The position numbers and the translations under genes were made by a program. Below the pieces are notes generated by a model. The model was not told the origin of the DNA and searched no databases. It saw only the letters and a list, made by a program, of their open reading frames with translations. A stretch of 23,567 nucleotides of DNA from Priapulus caudatus (lineage: Eukaryota; Priapulida; Priapulimorpha; Priapulimorphida; Priapulidae). Location of the stretch: contig NW_014577573.1 of NCBI RefSeq assembly GCF_000485595.1, positions 118,402 to 141,968 on the forward strand, read 5' to 3'. Positions 19,701 through 23,567 of this stretch are shown piece after piece (the stretch's first letter is position 1; every line of letters begins with the position of its first letter).

Positions 19701-21338
19701 TTCTTTAAAAAAATAGCACATTTACTAGGCATACCTTGTCAGAGAAAACGGTATCTCGTGCGCTGATGCCAATCACCGGGATGTCGTAGAATCCGCATGT
19801 GTACGACACGCTGGCTGGAGACAGCTCATTCCCTTGACTGTGACTCACAACGACAGCATATACCTGCCCAGATTAAGGACGCATGCCAGTTAGCTAACGG
19901 TGTTCCAAATAATCGAGGTCATTATACATTACTCAATAAGCCTTCTGATGTGATTGAGCAAGTTGGAAATTTCATGATCAGCAGAAGATCAGATTAAAGT
20001 TTTATTCAGTCATCTTGCCTACTAAGAATTCTGATTAGCACAATGTAATGCAATTCTTTTAAAGAGCATGAACATCAGCAGCAGATAATTATACGGAACA
20101 GCTTTGTTGACTGTTCCAAATTTCCTTTGTGAGAATAAAAAATCCATAAGTTCATAAGATTCTCTGCAATATTTTCAAAGCCAACTGAATAGAACTGAAA
20201 CTATAGTGATGTGGGTGGCTATAATTTGGCAGGTTAGCACTCACAACATACTGTAGATGGCCGACCAATCATTCGCGAGTCAAATGTGCTAACAGCATAA
20301 ATATCATCACTTTAACTAATAATTTTAGTAAGAATATTTTGATAATTTTACATTTCTGAAAGATGTAAGCTTGTGATATTTTTCACCTTGATTCCCACAG
20401 GCATTTCACAGGAACGTTTGGAATTTATTCTTCGAAAGCATGAGCTAATCAGAGTTAAAATTTTTCATTAGTCATGTGGGGGTGACTTTCAGAACAAGTT
20501 ATATTGGCACTGTCCTTAGTACAGTGTGCACGCAAACTATTAAAGTTTTATTTATATCAGGTACGGGTACCCATAAACAGAGGAAGGCTGTGATATTGTA
20601 GCTAAAATTGAACCATGACTTTCACCAGCTATTATGCTACAGGCATACTGCATCAACATCACAACAACGTGTGTAATTAGTAAAGTCCATCATTGAAAAT
20701 TAATGTAATTATACTAGGAGATCTATGGTTGCCACACATTTACAGGTAATAATGAGCTTTGCATTGTAGCTAGCAGGTTCAATTGTCAAGCCTTTAATAA
20801 TGACTGAGGGCAGCTACTTGGAAATGAATGACTCCTCGGCTCATTGCTAGCTTCCGGGAGGAACAGGATTATAGCTGCATGGGGCCATTGGGTTGGTGAC
20901 GAGAACCATATCAGCCCTGCTAGCTTCATACAGATGTCATGTCAGAAAATTTTGTTTACACACAACTGATGAAAACACCTAATACCTCCCAGTGCCAACT
21001 AGAGAAGGTATGGTTTTGGCGAGGGAAAGCGTAAGGCAATAAGTACTGTACTACAAGGACCATGCTGGCGCTGCTACCTTGGATTTGATGAGGTTGTCGC
21101 AGACGGAGAGGGCTGTCCGAATTGGATTCGGATTCATCAAGATTGTTGTTGAGTTAAAGACGACGCCTGGTGGCAGAATGCCGCTGTCTCCAATCCGATG
21201 TACGACATCCTGGAACAGCTTCTGCTTGTCTGGGTCACTCAGAACACCAGCCACGGTGAATACCGTCGGGTTTGCATCCACTGGAGGGGGCGCCACCACA
21301 GCCACAAGGACATATGCGCAGAGCAAGCGTACCAACAT
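7493..21338 (-). CDS. grin1: NMDA receptor subunit GluN1, complete gene in 18 coding exons
   Basis: Joining 18 exons with GT-AG introns gives 935 residues in one frame; human GluN1 has 938. Obligatory glycine/D-serine-binding subunit of the NMDA receptor, a plasma-membrane cation channel. Order: signal peptide (about 1-22), amino-terminal domain to about 390 with the Cys80-Cys305 pair, S1 lobe (406-543) with four loop cysteines, M1 (about 560-580), pore loop ending [10 protein letters not shown] with Asn616, M3 with SYTANLAAF (646-654), S2 lobe (672-815) with the Cys744-Cys800 pair, M4 (about 818-838), basic C-tail. Pocket residues Pro515, Thr517, Arg522, Trp731 and Asp732 match human GluN1. 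Position 688 is Ala rather than Ser, and 483 is Tyr where human has Phe. The start ATG (21338) has A at -3 and follows an acceptor-bounded leader. No alternative cassette exon is evident. Retention of intron 17 would end the protein 12 residues after exon 17. Confidence 0.97.
8271..8443. mobile_element. Foldback element C (173 bp) with telomere-type array, in grin1 intron 17
   Basis: The ends carry inverted ACTCCATTAGGAGT followed by GTTCCCAACTTT, with a 3-nt insertion in the right arm. The 8-mer TTAAAAGC flanks both sides (8263-8270 and 8444-8451), consistent with a target duplication. Inside are four ATGATTA-type 7-mers and an imperfect CCCTAA tract (about 8347-8394). The end sequence is unrelated to elements A and B. 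There is no coding capacity. Confidence 0.85.
8966..9193 (-). other. Unassigned 75-codon open frame in grin1 intron 17
   Basis: The frame begins [17 protein letters not shown] and is rich in Ser/Asp/Glu ([18 protein letters not shown]). It then meets a donor-like GAG|GTAACA. The surrounding DNA (about 8880-9070) is CpG-rich, unlike the intron. It could be a coding exon of a nested gene or a chance frame. It cannot join exon 17 as a cassette through the acceptors I see, because the phase is wrong and stops follow. No family recognised. Confidence 0.2.
9541..9686 (-). CDS. grin1: grin1 exon 17: M4 and membrane-proximal tail
   Basis: Residues 817-865. [20 protein letters not shown] is M4, followed by [12 protein letters not shown]. 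This corresponds to the C0 region, which binds calmodulin in the mammalian subunit. The donor is a consensus GAG|GTGAGTG. Confidence 0.97.
9829..9889 (-). repeat. Decayed duplicate of the 3' end of grin1 exon 16 plus its donor region
   Basis: It lies 112 bp from the matching part of exon 16 and intron 16 (9941-10001). Read on the minus strand, it preserves ACATTTGGCCTATCTAACATG followed by a GTAAAATGGAG donor-like stretch and the same purine-rich intron start. The encoded TFGLSNM mirrors TLGLSNM of exon 16 in the same phase. No matching upstream exon part or acceptor is present, so it is not a usable alternative exon. Confidence 0.6.
9972..10076 (-). CDS. grin1: grin1 exon 16: end of S2 lobe, pre-M4
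   Basis: Residues 782-816 plus one base. GFMEDLD is identical to human. Cys800 is the partner of Cys744. LGLSNMAG leads into M4. The 3' end of this exon has a decayed duplicate at 9829-9889. Confidence 0.96.
10486..10511. repeat. (CT)n microsatellite
   Basis: An almost pure CT run in grin1 intron 15, close to the exon 15 donor. A broader pyrimidine-rich stretch with short CT runs occurs at about 9800-9968 in intron 16. Confidence 0.9.
10539..10711 (-). CDS. grin1: grin1 exon 15: S2 lobe
   Basis: Residues 724-781 plus one base. [14 protein letters not shown] contains ligand-contacting Trp731 and Asp732. [19 protein letters not shown] follows, with Cys744. Acceptor CTTTAG|GAAAC; donor GAAA|GTACGT. 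Confidence 0.97.
11032..11109. repeat. 78-bp foldback in grin1 intron 14
   Basis: TATTCTGGGCTAG at the left end is inverted at the right as CTAGTCCAGAATA, with one mismatch in 13. The interior contains the self-complementary CCCGGG and two related TAGC-GYGT-AAAT-like segments. I do not see a convincing flanking duplication. Confidence 0.45.
11354..11511 (-). CDS. grin1: grin1 exon 14: S2 ligand-binding lobe
   Basis: Residues 672-723 plus two bases. [19 protein letters not shown] and [13 protein letters not shown] align without gaps to human GluN1. Position 688 is Ala (codon 11463-11461). Confidence 0.97.
11709..11857 (-). CDS. grin1: grin1 exon 13: M3 gate
   Basis: Residues 622-671. It carries the invariant iGluR gating motif SYTANLAAF at 646-654, the same numbering as human, followed by LVLDKP and TGINDAR. 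Confidence 0.98.
12493..12727 (-). CDS. grin1: grin1 exon 12: M1 and pore loop
   Basis: Residues 544-621 plus one base. [13 protein letters not shown] begins M1, [11 protein letters not shown] follows, and the pore loop ends [14 protein letters not shown]. Asn616 is the site that sets calcium permeability and magnesium block in GluN1. Confidence 0.98.
12761..12798. mobile_element. 38-bp palindromic hairpin with 8-bp direct repeats, in grin1 intron 11
   Basis: The arm begins CAGGAGTAGATAATAG, as in the hairpin at 315-349, and the centre is GGGATCCC. Perfect self-complementarity extends to 12759-12800. ATGTATAT occurs on both sides (12753-12760 and 12799-12806), the signature of target duplication around a very small insertion. 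Confidence 0.8.
13170..13334 (-). CDS. grin1: grin1 exon 11: S1 lobe with glycine-binding residues
   Basis: Residues 489-543, phase 0. [17 protein letters not shown] contains the ligand-contacting Pro515, Thr517 and Arg522. [13 protein letters not shown] leads into M1. Confidence 0.97.
13436..13600. repeat. TA-rich simple repeat
   Basis: Irregular (TA)n with interspersed TAG/CTA units in grin1 intron 10. Most of the tract is self-complementary. Confidence 0.9.
13764..14437. mobile_element. Foldback/TIR element B (674 bp) with TTAGGG array and nested MITE, in grin1 intron 10
   Basis: The same family as element A at 880-1178, in the opposite orientation. The ends start GCTCATAGGGTCTATGTC, inverted at the right end. 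A perfect 9-bp direct repeat GATACTATT flanks it (13755-13763 and 14438-14446). A TTAGGG-type array lies at about 13856-13926. Without the nested insertion and its duplication the element would be about 283 bp, close to the 299 bp of A. Confidence 0.9.
13936..14318. mobile_element. Nested hAT-like MITE inside element B
   Basis: The ends are CAGGGCTGCCAAC and its inverted copy GTTGGCAGCCCT, with a terminal G shared with the flank. The direct repeat GGAGTAGG lies at 13928-13935 and 14319-14326. An 8-bp duplication and CAGGG ends fit the hAT superfamily. The interior has a (GT)n tract (about 14209-14240) and repeated GCTGTGCGTGAGATAT segments, and no transposase. Element A carries the uninterrupted GGAGTAGGC sequence, on the opposite strand at about 1029-1037, and so preserves the empty site. 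Confidence 0.85.
14747..14871 (-). CDS. grin1: grin1 exon 10: S1 lobe
   Basis: Residues 447-488. [15 protein letters not shown] matches human QCCYGFCIDLLIKLA and supplies the other two loop cysteines. Residue 483 (codon 14764-14762) is Tyr where human has Phe484. Confidence 0.96.
15420..15543 (-). CDS. grin1: grin1 exon 9: start of S1 ligand-binding lobe
   Basis: Residues 406-446 plus one base, in a frame shorter than the neighbouring open frames. [11 protein letters not shown] corresponds to human IVTIHQEPFVY. Cys426 and Cys435 are two of the four loop-1 cysteines. Confidence 0.92.
15759..15863 (-). CDS. grin1: grin1 exon 8: linker to ligand-binding domain
   Basis: Residues 371-405, phase 0. 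[14 protein letters not shown] matches human IIWPGGETEKPRGY closely. The donor is AGG|GTAAGT. Confidence 0.96.
16058..16214 (-). CDS. grin1: grin1 exon 7: amino-terminal domain
   Basis: Residues 318-370. [13 protein letters not shown] aligns with human VTGRVEFNEDGDR. The acceptor is ATACAG|ATACC, inside a longer open frame that begins within the intron. Confidence 0.95.
16655..17130. repeat. Degenerate GT-rich (TG/CATG) repeat tract
   Basis: About 475 bp of GTGTGTGCATG-like sequence in grin1 intron 6. It throws up several long open frames on both strands made of Cys/Val/Met or His/Thr runs, which are not genes. Confidence 0.85.
17224..17392 (-). CDS. grin1: grin1 exon 6: end of amino-terminal domain
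   Basis: Residues 262-317 plus two bases. AHIND, ENIMEPP and C305 followed by NWKTG align with human AHISD, ENITDPP and the GCVGNTNIWKTG segment. C305 is the partner of C80. Confidence 0.93.
17615..18104. mobile_element. C/G-rich MITE (about 490 bp), in grin1 intron 5
   Basis: The left end CAGGCCCGTAGCCAG is inverted at the right as CTGGCTACGGGCTTG. G/C homopolymer runs followed by TTCG continue the terminal repeat inward. The CAG start and a possible decayed flank pair (GGCTTGC/GGCATGC) suggest hAT-type, but the duplication is imperfect. There is no intact coding frame, and the frames present are low-complexity. Confidence 0.7.
18317..18429 (-). CDS. grin1: grin1 exon 5: amino-terminal domain
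   Basis: Residues 224-261 plus one base. NMTGSGYVW is identical to human GluN1. Acceptor TACAG|TGCTGAG; donor GATG|GTAGGT. Confidence 0.95.
18804..18907 (-). CDS. grin1: grin1 exon 4: amino-terminal domain
   Basis: Residues 190-223 plus two bases of codon 224. The donor is GCCAA|GTAAGT. The [16 protein letters not shown] strand precedes the AEDAA segment in the next exon. Confidence 0.93.
19263..19439 (-). CDS. grin1: grin1 exon 3: amino-terminal domain
   Basis: Residues 131-189, phase 0. [12 protein letters not shown] is nearly identical to human GluN1 SFLRTVPPYSHQ. The exon ends CAG|GTACAT. Confidence 0.95.
19650..19694. repeat. CA/CG alternating purine-pyrimidine tract
   Basis: ACACACACAAGCGCACGTGCGCGCACGCACACACA-like alternation in grin1 intron 2. 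It has Z-DNA-type sequence character and no coding relevance. Confidence 0.8.
19735..19863 (-). CDS. grin1: grin1 exon 2: amino-terminal domain
   Basis: Residues 88-130, phase 0 at both ends. VVVSHS and [15 protein letters not shown] align with the human ILVSH and PVSYTAGFYRIPVLG segments. Confidence 0.95.
19864..21077. other. grin1 intron 1, no feature seen
   Basis: About 1.2 kb bounded by GTAGCA at the donor and a GGCAG acceptor on the minus strand. I see no element ends, RNA gene or coding remnant in it. Confidence 0.6.
21078..21338 (-). CDS. grin1: grin1 exon 1: signal peptide and start of amino-terminal domain
   Basis: Residues 1-87, ending in phase 0 at AAG|GTAGCA. The hydrophobic stretch [12 protein letters not shown] is the signal peptide. 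ALSVC (76-80) supplies the first cysteine of the conserved amino-terminal-domain disulfide. Confidence 0.93.
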
Positions 21339-21399
21339 GCTTTGCGAGTCGTATGCGATGCGACATAGGCGTGCACGTCTCGGCTTTTGTACAGAACAC
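21339..21399 (-). other. grin1: grin1 5' UTR part of exon 1
   Basis: On the minus strand a TTTTTCAG acceptor ends at 21400, so a non-coding upstream exon probably lies at higher coordinates. The leader contains a weak out-of-frame ATG at 21366 (poor context) that overlaps the main start. The main ATG at 21338 begins a typical signal peptide. Confidence 0.55.
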
Positions 21400-22107
21400 C
21401 TGAAAAATGACAGACGCACTTAATACCTAATCAATTTATAACAGTTTTAGGCAAGACACACACACAAGCACGCCCATACAGGCATGCACAGATATACACG
21501 AGAACAGATATTACTATTCACCAGTTATTTATTTATCACATTTTGCGAAGGTGGCGAACGGCAGGGGTAGCCCTGATTATATGTATCAAGAGCAGATAAA
21601 GAAGGCCTTCTTTATCTGCTCTTGCATGTATGTACATATACATTAGGGGGTGTGGGATGATACAGGTAATTAATACACATTACGCTATGTATCACAATAC
21701 TTTCAACAGAAACATAGCAAACTATACACTTAACACAGACTCTATAAATTATGTAAATTCTTACAAAACAGTATTGTGAAGTGCTTTGTAAACAACCATT
21801 ATTGAACTGCGAATTGTGTCATGTTTCATTTGTTTTCTGATAAAACTATGCATTTTATTCACTACGAGTGTCATGTATGTCGAACGTATCGATACTTAAT
21901 TACATCTTTAAAGTTTGGATCGCGATATATCCATATATCGATGAATCGTCTCACCCATAATATACATGTATACTGATATATGTAAATGTACTATTAGATG
22001 TGCCAACAAATGATGCTAAATAAACATCTATCCAGCAATATTGATTACAGATATCTTCAGTGAAATGTGCACTTTTTATACAACAAATGCACAAATAATT
22101 AATTGAC
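21400..22107. other. grin1: Upstream region of grin1
   Basis: AT-rich sequence upstream of the exon 1 acceptor. It contains a short CA-rich stretch and one palindromic hairpin. A promoter or non-coding first exon may lie here or beyond the window, and I cannot locate one. Confidence 0.4.
21587..21624. repeat. Perfect 38-bp palindromic hairpin
   Basis: The arm CAAGAGCAGATAAAGAAGG is exactly mirrored, with centre GGCC. It resembles the CAGGAGTAGATAATAGGG arm of the 12761 copy in pattern (CA-R-GAG-Y-AGATAA). ATGTAT lies immediately left (21581-21586) and again one base past the right end (21626-21631). Confidence 0.75.
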
Positions 22108-23567
22108 AAAAGGTCTGGCCCTATGTATAGGTGGCCAGTAGCTGAGAGGCCATGGAGTTGGAGGTAAGCGTCCTACCACTATCCCTTAGGAGAGAGGAGC
22201 TAGCTGTCAGAGAAATTGGGAAGGTACTGGCCTTGGCAAAAGCTGAACCACTGATCCAGCTTTGGGAACATTGGCAGGACATGCAGGGACAAAGGAGAGA
22301 GACACCTGTCACCATTTGGGTTATGCCAAATCCAACTGGCATACATGACCAACGAGACCAACATCACAGTGTCGGTCATGGAGCCCTGCTTCCCGTACGT
22401 CACTTCCCTGCAGCCAATACGTACGTCCCCAGACTACTGGTCAACCCTAGGGTCGTCAAAAGCCAGAACAAGAGAGCAGGAGGATGCTGCCAGAGACATC
22501 ATTGGCGGCATCATGAGCAGTTGCCAACCCAAACCGGGACCTTGTGGCGCAGGCTCTTGTATACTCCTACCTGGTGAGGACACGCCCATTGAGATCAGCA
22601 ATCCAGTATCACAGCATATAGTACCATACTGCTTGGAGAGCTAGTAGCCATCTTATTGACCCTGGACTATATCTGCACCGAAACCAACCTGGATGCCACG
22701 GCGATGGTCCAAATCTTCTCTGGCAGCCAATCGTCCATAGGTCTACTCACCTTAGGATGGAAAGCCAAGCAATTCTTGAACACTATCTCCAGATGTAAAA
22801 GTCGAATGTGTTATCTGGAAGCACTGGGCATTCCAGTTCGCATATCCTGGACTCCTGGACACGCTAACATCGCTGGCAATGAGATTGCTGATAAGTTGGC
22901 CAAACAAGCTAGTCAAACAGCTGCTATAGCATGGAGAGTGAGGGACCGACCTCCCAAGGGGACGTTAGAGGGGCCGTCAGGGTCTCTGTCAAGGCCAAGT
23001 GGCAGAGACAGTGGGATGTATCGGAGACAGGCAGACGCCTTCACAGCTTGAAACCTTTGGTAAGTACGCATGCGCTGATCGACGTACCGAACCATCGCCT
23101 CTACTCCAAAATAGCACAACTAAGAACGGGATACGTGGGCCTAAATAAATATCTCCACATAATTGGACAAGAGGATAGCCCCAGCTGTAAAGAGTGTAGT
23201 GAGCCCGAGACAGTAGAACACTTTCTCTTGGATTGTGCCCGTTTTACAGAACAGAGAGAACGACTGTGCTACAACATCTTCAACCTGTGCGGTCCATCTC
23301 AATAGCCATGTTATTAAGTGTGTTAGAAGACGATCAATACAAAGACATACGTGTCAAAATATGTGAGCGTCTAGGTGATTACATAGCCCAGACATGTCTC
23401 TAAAGACGTCAGCGCCACATATTACCCAGTAATACCCATTATACCGTGAGCCACTTACATAGTGTGACATTAACGTACTAAGTACCGGGAGAACACTACA
23501 GCTCTGCGGAGCTCATAGTGCAGTGACCGAGACCCAAAAAATCAAGTGCACCCCTACCGGAGGTATA
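22108..23567 (+). mobile_element. 5'-truncated non-LTR retrotransposon, 3' part
   Basis: Similarity to ORF2 begins abruptly at about 22108, with flanking AT-rich DNA to the left. There is no endonuclease or core reverse transcriptase sequence, only the region after the RT palm, the RNase H domain and the C-terminal part. Such 5' truncation is typical of target-primed reverse transcription. Positions 23404-23567 would be its 3' UTR. The 3' end and any target duplication lie past the window edge. Confidence 0.85.
22112..23403 (+). pseudogene. Non-LTR ORF2 remnant: RNase H domain and CCHC tail, frameshifted
   Basis: Coding similarity moves between frames at least five times, near 22145, 22320, 22620, 22955 and 23300, so no full protein can be made. 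Recognisable pieces are PLSLRREELAVREIGK (about 22180), SPDYWSTLGSSKARTREQE (about 22427), PKPGPCGAGSCILLPG (RNase H strand 1), LLGELVAIL (catalytic Glu at 22638), IFSGSQSSIGLLTLGWK, SWTPGHANIAGNEIAD (His at 22860, Asp at 22890), and a C-x2-C-x7-H-x4-C zinc-knuckle-like motif (23186-23236). The TDGS-type first Asp is replaced in the GGIMSSCQ context, and the Asp expected in FSDS is Gly (22722-22724). RNase H activity is therefore predicted lost even without the shifts. The last frame ends at TAA 23401-23403. Clade assignment (jockey/CR1-like group with RNase H) is tentative. Confidence 0.85.

Noticed and set aside
21336..21419. An upstream Met at 21419 as the grin1 start
   Set aside because: It lies beyond the splice acceptor at 21400, so it would be intronic. 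The Met at 21338 begins a proper signal peptide and has better context.

Overview
This is nuclear DNA from an animal. The evidence is a gene with 17 GT-AG introns that encodes a complete NMDA-type glutamate receptor subunit, a metazoan ankyrin-repeat protein, a decayed RNase H-bearing non-LTR retrotransposon, and many small foldback or MITE-like elements in AT-rich non-coding DNA. The telomere-type repeats inside some elements are the TTAGGG kind. I would guess a marine invertebrate outside the arthropods and nematodes, but the sequence alone does not fix the phylum.

Layout. Positions 1-2100 hold no recognisable gene. They carry two short palindromic hairpins, a 140-bp tandem duplication, and a 299-bp terminal-inverted-repeat element with a CCCTAA array inside it. 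A plus-strand gene follows (coding 2202-3896, one coding exon, with a splice acceptor in the leader). It encodes a 564-residue ankyrin-repeat protein with a SOCS/BC-box-like C-terminus and an acidic tail. Positions 3900-6890 look non-coding.

From about 6895 to 21400 the minus strand is occupied by one gene, an ortholog of GluN1 (grin1). Eighteen coding exons give 935 residues, against 938 in human GluN1. Numbering runs almost one-to-one with the human protein through the pore and ligand-binding core. All key architecture is present: signal peptide, amino-terminal domain, split glycine-binding domain, M1, the re-entrant pore loop with its Asn, the SYTANLAAF gate, M4, and a basic C-tail. Two ligand-pocket residues differ from human: Ala at position 688 and Tyr at position 483. 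The introns host most of the repeats: two foldback elements with telomere-type arrays, a nested hAT-like MITE, a 38-bp hairpin, a C-rich MITE, TA, CT and GT tracts, and a decayed duplicate of the 3' end of exon 16.

Beyond the 5' end of grin1 lie another palindromic hairpin and, from about 22,108 to the window edge, the 5'-truncated, frameshifted 3' part of a non-LTR retrotransposon ORF2. Two RNase H active-site acidic residues are lost there.

The grin1 and ankyrin genes are convergently oriented and show no functional link beyond proximity. The most unusual content is the set of small inverted-repeat elements: two relatives with 9-bp target duplications sharing an ATACTAT core, a nested insertion whose empty site is visible in the other copy, and 35-38 bp hairpins that behave like insertions.
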